Of a stretch of 64,000 nucleotides of DNA, positions 1 to 10,772 are shown piece after piece. The notes beneath the pieces are model-generated. The model did no database searches, was not told the origin of the DNA, and was given only the letters and a program-made list of their open reading frames with translations. A program made the position numbers and the translations under genes. The first letter of the stretch is position 1. The number at the start of each line of letters is the position of its first letter. Origin of the DNA: Akanthomyces muscarius. Lineage: Eukaryota > Ascomycota > Sordariomycetes > Hypocreales > Cordycipitaceae. The DNA lies in the NCBI RefSeq assembly GCF_028009165.1, contig NC_079243.1:682001-746000 (forward strand). Reading direction: 5' to 3'.

Positions 1-1777
1 ACTCGAGCTAGAGTTCAAACGATGGTCCTTGTAAAAACATCTAGCGAGCACGCGATGGCAACGGTCTGGGGACCAACGACAGCAGCGTCATACCCAGCTG
101 CCGAGCATCTAGGATCAGCGGCCCTTTGCACAACAGCAGGGTGTAAGGAGTAAATTTACGGAGTGCCGAGTCCGAAAAGCCCGCCTTATTTACCAGTAGG
201 AGCGCGCACTCTGGATACTGGTACCAGTCACCAGTGCAGTTCATCCACCGGCCATTCTGTGCCTGTTGAGCGCCACGGGGATATGCGTTGCACATCTCAA
301 GCCTGGGTCCGCCCGTGTACCTGGGTGGGCTGGTGGCTGGTACCTGGCTAGCTGGTTTAGGGTGCAGTGCAGGTGCCTTTTAGCGGCAAGCCCCCTGTAG
401 CACCGCATCGGCAGTGTCTTGATTGAGCGAGACCGTGGCAGCGTCGCTGCGTCCCGCCGGCATTTCTAGTCGGACAGGACTCATAGGATGGTCGCCGATG
501 GGAACAATCTCCTTGCCCTGGCTGCACCTTTCGAACTCGACATACTGGTATCTTTGCTTTGGCACCCATGCGCACATACTGGTATCCCGTGTCGCGTTGT
601 CGGCACTTCCCTTCGGAACCCACTTGCTGGTGCAAATACAGCGCACACACCCCCTGGGGACCCCCTAAACCTTGCTGCCACGCCCCCTCCATGACCGCCT
701 GTAGCGACCCCGACTGGGTAAAGGCTGCCCCAAAAAAGACCACCCCAGCGCCAACGCGCCCCCTCTCCCCTCTCTGCTTGGAGGCACTAACACAATCAGG
801 CCCCCCCCGTCATTAAACCTACATGGACAAGGCACAAGAGCTTTGACACTCGACCAGGCACCGCGCTTTATTCCAGCTTTCGCTGCCACCAGTACTCTTG
901 TCCGGGCAGTTGGTACTTGTCTTGCGCACCTCCGAAGAGACGGACTTCTTCTTACACACATACGCACCCCCCCCCCCCCCCCCCCCCCGGGGTCCTGGCT
1001 TTTTGCCTCTCCTCCTCTTCCCACTATCGCTGCCTTCTTTCTCTTCTTTCCACTTCCCAGTCTTCTTTTACGAGCCTGTCTTGGAGGATCTGCGCATTTC
1101 TCTTCGACTCTAGGCTCCTCTTCTGCAGGCTCGACTCTTGCACCGCTTCCATTGGAAGTCTGTGTTTGTTTCTCTCCAGGGCTCAAACAGCACCCTCCTC
1201 ACGCACACACCACAGCAAAGCACACACCACCGCCTCGCCTTCGCTCTTGTACTTCTATCTGCCTTTCTCTCTCAACCAGTCTTACCCAGTACCTTCTCAC
1301 TTGCTCCTCTTCCCACACACCCAGCCTTGACGCGCCATATTATCCTCGCGAGTCCCCTTGATCCTCGAGCCTGGGCCTCGCTTCTCTTCCGCTTCCTGCC
1401 TGTTGCTCGCGCGCTCGCACCTCTTTCGTTTACGCCAACTTTCGCTTCTTTTATCTCCAGGTCCTTGCCTTCATCTTTAGTCCTTCTCTCGCTTGCTCCC
1501 GTCAATCGCTCGAACCAACATCGCGCTTCTACTGCAGCCGGCCGAAACTTTGGTTCATATTGCTACACTCGTTTTGCTATATACCCTCGCTCGTTGCCCC
1601 TAAACCGGTCTGATTGCTTTCGGCTGATTGTCAGCAATTGTGCTCACCCTTGCGCCCAACGATCTGCACTTTGCGAATTGCTCAACTTTCGTCCGCCCAC
1701 ATCTGCACCTCGATTTAGTCACTCGCCTCGACTAATACTCGACTATCAATGTCAAGGAGATTCGATTTCAAAACGCA
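1..1777. other. Intergenic DNA and pyrimidine-rich leader of the C2H2 gene
   Basis: No supported gene lies in positions 1-842; the short open frames there have no conserved look and none extends a neighbour. From about 840 to 1770 the + strand is strongly C/T-rich, as is common in fungal promoters and long 5' leaders. It leads directly into the C2H2 regulator starting at 1778, so most of it is probably promoter plus 5'UTR. It contains a 22-base C run at 967-988. The open frames on both strands here are explained by the skewed composition. Confidence 0.6.
967..988 (+). repeat. Poly-C homopolymer (22 C) followed by GGGG
   Basis: An uninterrupted run of 22 C followed at once by four G lies in the leader or promoter of the C2H2 regulator. 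Runs of this length slip in replication and sequencing, so the exact length is uncertain. Confidence 0.9.
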
Positions 1778-1979
1778 ATGGATCAGTCGCGAAATCACCA
1801 GCTCCATGGGCACTCGTCCCCATCACTGCCAGGACAGCAACAACAAGATTCCCAGCTCGATCCTAGCGCCCAAAATGTTCTTGCCGAAGCGCGAAAGAAT
1901 CTTCAAGTGCTCATTGACTCGGGCATCTCCAAGGACCTGCTTCACCAGTGGGTGGAGGACAGCCCTCCTTTGCAGCTGA
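1749..1979 (+). promoter_or_regulatory. Overlapping upstream open reading frame
   Basis: An ATG at 1749 lies 29 bp before the main start at 1778 and in a different frame. Its 76-codon frame runs past the main start and ends at 1979. If the transcript begins upstream of 1749, ribosomes starting here would miss the main ATG, so this could lower translation of the C2H2 regulator. The protein itself has no recognisable feature and is probably not functional. The regulatory role is inference. Confidence 0.35.
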
Positions 1980-3649
1980 ACTTTCCAATTCAGTCCACGC
2001 TCGCCGCCGCGCAGCAGTCCGGTTCTCTCCATGTTCCGCCGCAACCACAGGGTCCTCCTCCGCCGCCACCGTCACGCTCGCCGTCCACCCTTCCCTCCAA
2101 TGCTTCCTTTTCTTCGAATACCAACGCGACTTCTCCCTCGACCGCCTCGTCAACACCCACTCCTACGGGTGGCATCCACACCGAGATTAAGACCGAGCCT
2201 AGACACGACAATGCCGCTGTACCGTGGAACGCGGCCATACATGACCCTTCTGTTAGCGCCCAGTACATGCCAATCCAGGAGCAGCCCGAGAGCAATGTCT
2301 TCTTGCCGCCGTCTTACCCCTACGCACATCGCACCCGGATATCCGTTTCGTCAACTAGTTCTGGTTCCTCGGGGCACGCCTCGCTCTGGTCGGTCAACTC
2401 GGCGCGTTCTTCCATGTCCTGGCAATCCAACGCCAGCAACCGGTCAATGGGCCCCCCTCTTACTCCCGCCAGCGGCGCTCCTGTCATCAACGGCTCCCAG
2501 GTAACGCCCTCTAGCGGCAGCAAGCAAAATGTCTATTGGTGCACCTCTTGTGAGACAAGTTTTAAGCGCAAATACGACTGGAAACGACACGAAGACGAAT
2601 TCCACGAGCGCTGGAGAAAATATCCTTGTCCGGAGCCTGGTTGCAACCGTAGCTTCTGGGGCTCCAACTCGTTCAATCAGCACCATAAGCAGTGCCATGG
2701 ATGCAAGACCTGCCCTCATGCCGAAAAGGTGGTCAAGTTTCTACGGAAGCGCAAGTACTGGGCTTGCGGCTTCTGCTCCGCTCTTCACCCGGCCCGCGAA
2801 CGTCACGTCGAGCACGTTGCGCGCCACTTTGAGTCTGGTCTCGGCAAAAATGACTGGATGCACTCACGAGTCATCTACGGTCTCCTCCACCAGCCGCTCA
2901 TCCACACGGCCTGGGACACTCTCGTGGCAGAGAAGCACACTTCGTACGGTGGTAGACGACCTCAATTCAGCTGGCACCCCAGCAAGACTGGTCGGGCGCA
3001 AGGCTTTCTGGAGAAGGAGAGTCCAGGGCAGCTGCAAGATTTGCTGGAATTCTTCTCCGGCGATGAGGCTGAGGCACAATGGATTGTTTCGGTGGCGTAC
3101 GACCTCGCGGATGTTGTCATGACCAACAACAGCAACATGCAGTCGCCCACTGCTTCACCATCTCAGCAGCCGGCCGGCTCTCAGCCACCGCAGCAGCAGC
3201 AGTTCTCGCAAGACGGCTCCTTTGGCCAGATGCGACCCCCTTCCATGCTTCCGTCAAGTACACCCGGCGAGTCTAACCAGGCTGCTTTCGGCGCCGCCCA
3301 GTTCCGATCTTCCAACGTGTTTCCTACAAGTCAGCAATTCCAGATCCCTCGCCAATCATCAGGATCGTCATCCAACTCGCCTCTCACCATGTCGCCTCCT
3401 GTCCTCGCATCACAGGCCAGCAACTACGACAAGCGTGAGCTCCCTCCGCCACCACCTCCGCAAGGCAATAGTGACAGCATGATGGACTTTGAGTACTCGC
3501 CTGCCCCTGGCGGTTTTGGAGACTGGGCCTCGATGACCAACTCTATGCTCGCCAGCACGCCGTCGCAATCGGGGCAAAGCTCTGCAACGCAAAACGGTGA
3601 CTGGGGCATGATGGGCTACTTTCCCGATCCTCGCGTCACCTCTGCTTAA
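1778..3649 (+). CDS. C2H2-type zinc finger transcription factor
   Basis: This single-exon gene encodes 623 residues. The first 250 are low in complexity (Gln, Pro, Ser and Thr rich), as in activation regions. Residues about 252-340 hold clustered fingers: a C-x2-C finger opening CTSCETSF and ending in H-x4-H, then CPEPGCNRSF...H-x3-H, and more Cys/His pairs (CKTC, CGFC, HVEHVARH). The tail after residue 450 is again Gln/Pro/Ser rich. This layout is typical of fungal C2H2 regulators, which act in the nucleus on DNA; the target genes cannot be read from the sequence. The start at 1778 gives MDQSRNHQ in an acceptable A-rich context; an out-of-frame ATG lies 29 bp upstream. The zinc-finger call is firm and the pathway is unknown. 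Confidence 0.85.
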   Translation: MDQSRNHQLHGHSSPSLPGQQQQDSQLDPSAQNVLAEARKNLQVLIDSGISKDLLHQWVEDSPPLQLNFPIQSTLAAAQQSGSLHVPPQPQGPPPPPPSRSPSTLPSNASFSSNTNATSPSTASSTPTPTGGIHTEIKTEPRHDNAAVPWNAAIHDPSVSAQYMPIQEQPESNVFLPPSYPYAHRTRISVSSTSSGSSGHASLWSVNSARSSMSWQSNASNRSMGPPLTPASGAPVINGSQVTPSSGSKQNVYWCTSCETSFKRKYDWKRHEDEFHERWRKYPCPEPGCNRSFWGSNSFNQHHKQCHGCKTCPHAEKVVKFLRKRKYWACGFCSALHPARERHVEHVARHFESGLGKNDWMHSRVIYGLLHQPLIHTAWDTLVAEKHTSYGGRRPQFSWHPSKTGRAQGFLEKESPGQLQDLLEFFSGDEAEAQWIVSVAYDLADVVMTNNSNMQSPTASPSQQPAGSQPPQQQQFSQDGSFGQMRPPSMLPSSTPGESNQAAFGAAQFRSSNVFPTSQQFQIPRQSSGSSSNSPLTMSPPVLASQASNYDKRELPPPPPPQGNSDSMMDFEYSPAPGGFGDWASMTNSMLASTPSQSGQSSATQNGDWGMMGYFPDPRVTSA

Positions 3650-4517
3650 ATGCGTCCTGCATTTGCAGCTTTTTATATTTGTTCTACCACACACACAAAT
3701 TACGGCAGCTGCGTCGCTTTTCCTTAACATAACGAATCCTCGATCTTATAGGCTTCAGCTAGCACACCGCTCCTCTTTTTCCCTTCGATTTACTGCGTTC
3801 ACAAAGAGGGCGCGTTCCCTCTACTTTCCTTCATGACTCTATCGACGTCGACGTCTAGACAGACACTTGCTTTTCATTGCGCGCATTTTGCTGCATATTT
3901 ATATACATATGTATAGATAATGACTAATATCCACCGTGTTTTTTGGGAAATATAGCTGGCACAGGGTGTCCTTAGGGTTACTTTGATCGAAGAAAGTGCG
4001 CCGACACTTCTTTCTGGACTATATGACACTGCTTCTTTTCGGGAGGTCACTTTGATGATTACTCTGATCTTTTCTCGGCTTGTTTCATTGTTGGCTCTTT
4101 AGCTTGCGAGCTACTGGTAGACTACAGGCGACATATTTTGTTGTATATTACTGCAGGTAGATAACATCCTTCCGAACGAATATCTTGAACAATACTTCGG
4201 CATTGACTTGTGTGTGGCCTGGTATGTCCTGGCGCAGACGCTTACGTGGCACAGAACTGACAGTGACGAGATGGAGGGTTTGTCTGAAAAGGAGCCCGGA
4301 TAGCACGGGCTTGCCGTACAAAACAATATCGCGAAGGTCATTTGTACGGCAGTACAGCATCTCTATATGTTATTGCTAGTCGACTCTCTTCCGTGGCCGC
4401 ATGAGGGTTCACCCCTCGTGCAACGGTGACGAGAAGACGCCTTAGACTGCTGTTAGGCTGCAAACAAGGCTCCGTGCTCGACGGGCGTTGTGCTTGTGTA
4501 AGTGACAACTGAGTAGG
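3650..4517. other. Intergenic: 3' region of the C2H2 gene and promoter of the next gene
   Basis: No gene is supported. The first few hundred bases are probably the 3'UTR of the C2H2 regulator. The rest leads to a TATA box for the gene at 4753. Confidence 0.6.
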
Positions 4518-4525
4518 TATAAATA
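4518..4525 (+). promoter_or_regulatory. TATA box (TATAAATA)
   Basis: A textbook TATAAATA lies 228 bp before the ATG at 4753. A start of transcription about 30 bp downstream would give a 5'UTR of about 200 bases, which is normal for fungi. Confidence 0.55.
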
Positions 4526-4752
4526 CCACACAAGAGCCACGCCAACCCGCCACTTGTCATAACTACAAAGTCAGACTCGCAAAATCTTGCCTCTATTTTA
4601 CTCTCTGCTTCTCAGTTTGACTTTGTGGAGAGATCGATTTGCGACCAGCTCAAGCTCAGAGTTCAACTTGCACGCTTTCAGCCGCGCCACCATCAACACT
4701 TCAGCTCAACGAGCGAGAACAGCAAGCAAGCAGCGTATCAGTAAGCGACAAA

Positions 4753-5604
4753 ATGCCCTGCTTAAAGCATCATACTCAGCCAACGAACCATTGCCGTAGC
4801 TGTGCCGACGTCTTCTCCCGAGCTCCCTCCGCCGCTCATACTCGGGCGCCGTCCAGCGCTGCACCCTCACGAGCACCAACTCAGGCTTCATCATATGCCG
4901 CTTCACGAGCCATATCTCATTCAGGTACTCCATCTACATGCTTCCAGCGTTTCGCTAATCATGGTGGCGGTGGAGCCCGTGTCGTCACGTTTCATCAGGG
5001 TCAAAGCCTCCATGTCCAGACTCGCGGGCATGTCGCACCCACGAGTGGTGGCGGCTACACCTACACGCAGGACGTGACCATCACGTCGTCCGCTCCGAAT
5101 ACAACACGGGAAGGTCCACCTCGGAGCCACAGAGTAGCTTCGTTAGCTTTGCCCAGCGGTGGCGCTCGGCACCTCTACACTGTGCAGGAATCGCGGCCGC
5201 AGAGCGTCATGTCGGCTACTCGGTCTCTAGCCATCACTCCATCGCAGACCGCCTCACGATATAGCTTTACTCCAGCACCGCCATCAAGATCACAGACCGC
5301 GGCACCTTCGCATACCTCGTCACGAGTTCATCAGGGGGATGGTCGTCCACGCAGTGTCACCTTTGTGCCCCTGCCGTCATACACCTCTGGGTCGAGGCAC
5401 TACCCACCAGCATCCGGGCACGGGCGGGCAGCGAGAATGCCGCCGCAGGGTTTCGTGATCGGTGAGGTGGCACCAAGTGCGGCCTCCCGAGCGCCATCGA
5501 CGGTGGCGCCAGAGAGCTCGATAAGCAACCAAGGACAAGATTTGGTAAGGGCGATGAGGGGCGGAAGTGGAAGCAATGTTTCGAGACGGAGTAGTCGGCG
5601 TTGA
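4753..5604 (+). CDS. Ser/Ala/Arg-rich hypothetical protein
   Basis: This gene encodes 283 residues if it starts at 4753 (MPCLKHH, preceded by GACAAA, a good fungal start context). An in-frame upstream start at 4639 would add 38 residues but lacks this context. The N-terminus carries three Cys in the pattern C-x10-C-x2-C (residues 3-17). The rest is rich in Ser, Ala, Arg, Pro and Thr, with many SRAPS/SAAP-like blocks, and is probably disordered. No catalytic domain, signal peptide or membrane segment is visible. A clear TATA box upstream supports a real gene. I do not recognise the family. Confidence 0.6.
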   Translation: MPCLKHHTQPTNHCRSCADVFSRAPSAAHTRAPSSAAPSRAPTQASSYAASRAISHSGTPSTCFQRFANHGGGGARVVTFHQGQSLHVQTRGHVAPTSGGGYTYTQDVTITSSAPNTTREGPPRSHRVASLALPSGGARHLYTVQESRPQSVMSATRSLAITPSQTASRYSFTPAPPSRSQTAAPSHTSSRVHQGDGRPRSVTFVPLPSYTSGSRHYPPASGHGRAARMPPQGFVIGEVAPSAASRAPSTVAPESSISNQGQDLVRAMRGGSGSNVSRRSSRR

Positions 5605-6661
5605 TCAGGAACAGTATCTTAGGGACTCAGAAGCAGTACCCAAAGCTGTCTGTATGTAGAATGAATGCTTATATATTTGAGTTATCCTAGGAGTGGACAA
5701 TGCTTTTCGGGAGCCGCCAGCTAGTGTAGAATGGAGTGGATTGCCTTGGTTTCTTCATCTTTGGGTCTGCGTCGGCGTGAACATTCCTGTAATAGATGTG
5801 AAAGCTTCATTCACATTCGATCAACTGACTGAATCTGAGTTTCCACCCAAAAAAACCAACCCTCAAAAGGATTCTGGCCCCTTTGATTCTCAATACTCTG
5901 CTGTCGGGGACCTCTCCAGGTACGTCCGCCCTGGCAAGAGAAACGTGTATTTTAGAGTTCGCGCTCCGAGTTAGGGCTACACAGTGGCTAATCAAATGTA
6001 AGGACAAAGGCTGAGCACACACCACCGAGTGAAGATTTGGTCATGACTATCTGCTTTGTTAGTCTACCGTCCGTGAGCTTGTTAGTTAGCTAACTGCCTA
6101 ATCGGTGGGCTGTTAGGTGCATTTGGGTGTGACATGCCCTTGGACGCTTATGATACTGCAACAATGTTCCAATAAAATAACGGAAGAAGACGTTCTATAG
6201 TAGATCACGGTTGTTGTTTTTTTCCGGTGGGTTGAGAAAAAGGCCCGTCGCTGGCGAACTAGAGCTCCTTTACTAACCTACGCTGCATCGCAACTTGCTA
6301 GCCGGGGATCCAAGTGTCAAATTCTACGAGTCGCTAGCATCTCCTCCGAAGACCTGACCCTAAAACATCTGTCATTCTCCAATTCAATCTTATGTATATT
6401 ACATAATCTTGTCCTTTTTCCGCATTCCTCTCTGGGGTCTTTTTCTTCTTCTTTTTCTTCTTGGAAAGAAAATAGAACGGGGCAGCGTCAGTCATCATAA
6501 ATTGCACAACATGTCTACGTTTCTGAGCACTCACACGCACGCACCTGTATTTGGCCTATTGTTCTTCTTCTTTTTGAGCGTCACAGATTTCTGCCAAATT
6601 GCTCCATCATGCGTATTCGAGCAGCGTAATTTTCTATGTACTCGATATTATTGCAACCCTG
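5605..6661. other. Intergenic, no supported gene
   Basis: The short frames here, including one at 5693-5974, have no conserved features. A poly-pyrimidine stretch (TTTTTCTTCTTC type) lies near 6435-6465. The region lies between two 3' ends (4753-5604 + and 6662-7128 -), so it should hold terminators and UTRs. Confidence 0.5.
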
Positions 6662-7128
6662 CTAGCCGAAAATCCAGCAATGGCATCCTCCAGTATCGGC
6701 GCAAGTAGCTCTGACGGAGTCCTCATGGCATTCCATAAACGGTTTGCATAATGGCGCGAGACTTTCAAAACCTCCATGGCATGAACACCGATCCTGACAA
6801 ACATCCCCGGTAATCGGAGCGCCGCAGTCAACATCGATGGACCAGCGCTCGTATCGCGTGCAGATGTATCGTACGTCCGCCGGCGCTGGTCTCGTGGTTT
6901 GTAAGGCTGCAACAGATTAGGCATTCGTCTATAATGAAACATCCTTCGACCTCAATACTCACTTGGGCTCGACAGGGTAGCATTCGAGCTATAGCCATGT
7001 ACAGAAGTTGTAGTCATTACCATGACTTCTTGGTGAACCCGGTCTGTGACCAAGTGCGCATGATCTTTGTCCGCCTCGGCGAATTCTATAGCAGAAACAG
7101 CGAATAACACCCAAGTAGTTTGCATCAT
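6662..7128 (-). CDS. Small secreted 10-Cys protein, two exons (candidate effector)
   Basis: Exon 1 is 7128-6963 and exon 2 is 6906-6662, joined over a 56-bp intron with a perfect GTGAGT donor and a GTTGCAG acceptor. The spliced product has 136 residues. It starts MMQTTWVLFAVSAIEF, a probable signal peptide cut near residue 19. The mature part is free of Cys to residue 70. It then has ten Cys: C71-x11-C-x8-C-x3-C-x1-C-x10-C-x5-C-x8-C-x5-C-x1-C132, ending WIFG. Neither exon alone shows this, because each continues in another frame; the even Cys number appears only after splicing. A TATATA box sits 69 bp upstream. Many fungal effectors and wall proteins look like this, but no family is recognised and the role is unknown. 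Confidence 0.72.
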
Positions 7129-7196
7129 GCTCGGCCAAGCTTGTAAGGGCTGAGAAGCATGGCGAAAGAAGATGAAGCAACCGAGAGCTGGCTGGC

Positions 7197-7202
7197 TATA
7201 TA
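7197..7202 (-). promoter_or_regulatory. TATA box (TATATA) of the 10-Cys secreted protein
   Basis: The palindromic CTATATAG lies 69-76 bp before the ATG at 7128 on the minus strand, a usual spacing for a strongly expressed small fungal gene. Confidence 0.5.
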
Positions 7203-8177
7203 GCCCTGAACCGTGACGAGGCAACACAAGAGCTCGGTGGCAACCCCGCGTCATGCTCCAAGAACTGTATTCCTGAGCGAGATCATTCCTGGGGTGTTAT
7301 TGATGCGTGTAGGTCGTCGTGTCACATGAAATAGGGCAGGCGGGACACAATATTTGCTTACGAGCAGGGCCGCGTCTTTATTGTATGTGTGCGCTCTCTA
7401 TTCATAATACGATCCGGGGCTTTTGTTGAAATTGCTGATCACGCTACAGAGTATAGTTCTCCCTCGCAGGCTGGGGGATTCCGTGAGCTTCACTCACATC
7501 TACCACCCATAGTCCAGCCCGCGCCGACCCCCAGAAAGTCTTCCGCGGTACTAGCATGGCATTTTCAGTCTGGTTCTACCTGATTTCTTTCTCTAGCACT
7601 ATCAGCCGACGTTTCCCATATAACTATAGCCAAAACTCCCATCGGAGAGGCAGTTGTCGCGTGCACCATATGTCCGCTGAAGGCAAATTGCTCAGCAGTG
7701 AGTCTACGGCCTGCTACACTCTACACAACTACATGCATTTGTAAGACAGCACGGTGAGATTGATCAGGCCTATTGCCGCCCGTACCACTTTCAAACATCG
7801 GTGGCCCATTTCACGAGCACAGTATAGCACAAGGTGACCCAAAGAGTTTCGTATGCTCACGCGGCGCTTGCGGGCCGGCCTCTGGGTAGTGCGAAGAAGC
7901 AGTTGGTTTTTGTACGTGCATTCAGACAGCAACTCTTTCGTCATAATAGCTTACTTCGTATCCTGATTCTGGCAGGTGGAGGTCTAGACTCTATCTCAAC
8001 GTGACGGTAGTATCTAGGCACGGACATGGGCATTAGGCTCTATCTGCCTAGTAATGACGCATGGCTAATGTGGATTTGCAGTGGAAAGTGCGACTGAATG
8101 TACTGCCTCATGAGCGATGCCTCTGTCTCGAACATGCCGCTAACTGCACGTGATAATTATGCTTCTCGACAACTGGC
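7203..8177. other. Intergenic, no supported gene
   Basis: The region lies between the start of the 10-Cys gene and the 3' end of the next minus-strand gene. No frame here has coding features I trust. Confidence 0.5.
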
Positions 8178-10127
8178 TCAAACACTGCAATTCAAATCCA
8201 GGTCGGCCAATTCCCAGGTAGAAAAGCAGCCCACCGACTTTCCACTTTGGACAAAGACCTGACATGTCTTGACCACACCCTCCCAGCCGTCAACCCCAAA
8301 GAAATCATTACGACACGGCAAAAGCCGCAGCTGTAGCGCCTCTCGAAGGGATGGTGTTTCCAACGGTATTAATTTCAGGCCCCAGATGATTGCCAGAACT
8401 GTAGCCGCCTTGTTCTCTCCCCCAATGGCTATGGCTTTGGACGCATCCAGGTCAAAAATTCTTCCGTAACCGGCGCTGTCGTTGGCTGTTCCGTGAGGAG
8501 TCAGCTTAACCATGCCCACACCTTCAGGTACAACGAGAAGCTGCATGGCGCGGGTGCCATAGCGATATGCAATAGATATGGTTTTCTGAATACCGGGGCG
8601 CGAATCTGGCGCCGAAGCAATAATGTCGTTTGGATCAAAAGTGAGCGTCTGTTGTCCTGACACCATGGCCTGGAGAAGATCTGTGACGTCGAGGTCGCCC
8701 TTGCTCGCGCGCAGAATGCGCAGGCACAGAGGCACATACAGATGCTGGCCCTCCGAGACGATCGCCGTCTGGAAATCTGTCGCGGAGGGTGTGCCTGCTT
8801 CGCGGCCACGAGAGTAAGTCCAGCAGATAGACAGCCATTTCAAGTCTTCTGGCTTGGGATCCGCAACGTGGAGATCGTCATTAGTGGCTAGTATTCTTGT
8901 CTGGCCACTGGCTACAAGCGCCGCAACACGCGCTGATACTTCGACGCCAGACCAGCTGGCCAGGACAATCTGCGTCCTGCCTTCTGGCGGACTGCCGCTG
9001 GCGTTAAGCGCCTGCTGTTGCTGCTCCTCGATGCATGGTAGGGGTGCGTCAAGCCATAGCGTGACAGTGTCGCCTTCGTCGCCAAAGGCGCACTGCGGCT
9101 CAGAGTGCAAGATGCGGCCGTCACGGACCGCGCGCTTGCGCCAGGCCATGGCAAAAGCTTTCCTGTTGCCGAAGAGGGGGTCACCGCCCATGGTCTCGTT
9201 TTTTATGACAAACTCCATCGTGCTGCCCGTTATAGCAATGTGATTGTCAAGCATGCGCTGTATCCGCTTCGTCAATACACGCGGGCCATAAACCGCCGAG
9301 AGGACTTCATACGTAACAGTGCCGTAGTCCCATGCCGGTTCGGGGCTTGATGCCCAAGGCTGACGAGACGTGTGTGCCGGTGCCCTTTCTGGCCCAGGGC
9401 CAGGAGAAACAGACCGTATCACCAGCTCTCCGCTTTCATCAAGGTGCACATCCGACACGCCGTGTCTTCGCATACCGTAAATGAGATTCTGCATGAAGAC
9501 GTGATCCTGTAGCTCTCCCAGACCATCTTTAGGGGCGGCCAAGGTGTCCGCGTGGCTAAAGGGTTTATTTGCAGTGCTACTTTGAACGGCGTCGAGAACC
9601 TCGCGCAATGTGCCCAGGATCTGCTGCTGTGAGTGCTCCGTCCGTGCCGAGAAGGAAATGTGCGAGACGACCAGGCTGCTGCTAAATGCGGCAATGCTGC
9701 TGTTCAATGCCGTGATGCGCGAGCGGACCGACTGCACTTCGCTTTCCGACCACTTGAGACGGTAGAGGCCGCGAGGGAGCTTTGTGGCAGGCACGCGCGC
9801 GTGAAGCTCTTGAAGAAGCTTCTGCGCTTTTTGAATAAGTTGTTGTAGAGCTGCAGACTCCTCGGGACCAAGCCCGCCACCGCCGCCCACTCCATCCTCG
9901 ACGGCGGCATCGCTAGCGCTCAGGTTGGCCCGCGAACTAGGGCCCGAGTTGTTGCTGGTTCCCTGAAAGACGAGCTTGTTGCCAAGAACCTTGAGTGTAG
10001 ATTCGAGACCTATGATGTCTTCGCACAAAGCACGATAGCGATCCTGTGCGTCACGATAGACATGGTACAGTTGGAAGGCATCTTTAGCCAGGGCAAGGAT
10101 ATCGATGGTACCAGAAACAGCAGCCAT
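8178..10127 (-). CDS. Hypothetical protein with HeLo/SesA-like N-terminus and two related C-terminal modules
   Basis: This single-exon gene encodes 649 residues from the ATG at 10127 (MAAVSGTIDILALAKDAFQ). An in-frame ATG at 10181 would add 18 residues, but fungal proteins of this type start at the MAAVSG-like position. Residues 1-170 are helical, with the look of the N-terminal domain of fungal STAND/NLR-like proteins and HeLo/SesA-type proteins. No NACHT or NB-ARC P-loop follows, so a complete NLR is excluded. The C-terminal half has two similar stretches (VLSAVYGPRVLTKRI... and VLASWSGVEVSARV...), each followed by an N-[ED]-x(3-4)-D-P-like block, which suggests an internal duplication. The function is unknown. 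The coding call is firm; the domain assignment is from memory. Confidence 0.7.
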   Translation of the reverse strand: MAAVSGTIDILALAKDAFQLYHVYRDAQDRYRALCEDIIGLESTLKVLGNKLVFQGTSNNSGPSSRANLSASDAAVEDGVGGGGGLGPEESAALQQLIQKAQKLLQELHARVPATKLPRGLYRLKWSESEVQSVRSRITALNSSIAAFSSSLVVSHISFSARTEHSQQQILGTLREVLDAVQSSTANKPFSHADTLAAPKDGLGELQDHVFMQNLIYGMRRHGVSDVHLDESGELVIRSVSPGPGPERAPAHTSRQPWASSPEPAWDYGTVTYEVLSAVYGPRVLTKRIQRMLDNHIAITGSTMEFVIKNETMGGDPLFGNRKAFAMAWRKRAVRDGRILHSEPQCAFGDEGDTVTLWLDAPLPCIEEQQQQALNASGSPPEGRTQIVLASWSGVEVSARVAALVASGQTRILATNDDLHVADPKPEDLKWLSICWTYSRGREAGTPSATDFQTAIVSEGQHLYVPLCLRILRASKGDLDVTDLLQAMVSGQQTLTFDPNDIIASAPDSRPGIQKTISIAYRYGTRAMQLLVVPEGVGMVKLTPHGTANDSAGYGRIFDLDASKAIAIGGENKAATVLAIIWGLKLIPLETPSLREALQLRLLPCRNDFFGVDGWEGVVKTCQVFVQSGKSVGCFSTWELADLDLNCSV

Positions 10128-10772
10128 GACGTCCAGTCGGCAGACGAAGCCTCTGGTGGTTGTGCCTCGGCCGATGACCAAAATGTCACGTAGGATGTAT
10201 GGAATACTTGATAGCTGCGGATAAGGTGACTTCTGTGCTAGTCAGCTGATACCGATTGAGGGGTCCAATGTTAGGCTGAGAAATTGGCGCTTATGGTTAG
10301 GTGGTACAAAGGCTTCGGGCCGCCCCGTCTTGGAAGCCTGGCTGTACTCTTGCAGCTTGATTCCGCCAGCCTATCTAAGATACCCCGACTGCGAGTGAAA
10401 AGCCGTCCATCGCTCATGCTGACCGCTGACCCTGCGCGAAACAAAGAATATTCAGGATTTACAGAGCACACCCCCGGTCATTCTTAACCTCCTGTGCTCC
10501 ATAGACTGTGGTTGCAATCTTCCAGTGCCTGCAGTTGCGTGCGCGCACCCCGCCTTTGGGACAGGGCAGCCGACTTGGTTTATCAAAAGTACACAAGTCA
10601 TTTATACGGGAAATCATTGTTTAGCGACTACTTTCCATTATTTTTAGAGTCGTACATGCAAAAAGAAAGAACCCCCAAAGAAAGATTATGTACATGGCTT
10701 TCCTCTGACCCGTAAAAGTTACAACCTGTCAACACCGGCCTGCGAAATACACTTTTTGTTGCTCATCATCTT
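10128..10772. other. Promoter of the 649-residue gene and 3' region of the Zn2Cys6 gene
   Basis: Two minus-strand genes flank this 645-bp gap. No other gene is seen. Confidence 0.55.

Noticed and set aside
843..1361. Overlapping open frames in the CT-rich region on both strands
   Set aside because: They follow from base skew and the poly-C run; the encoded peptides are runs of Pro, Leu and Ser.
3972..3980. TTAGGGTTA, resembling the fungal telomere repeat
   Set aside because: Only one unit plus a partial one is present, inside a 3' region with housekeeping genes on both sides.
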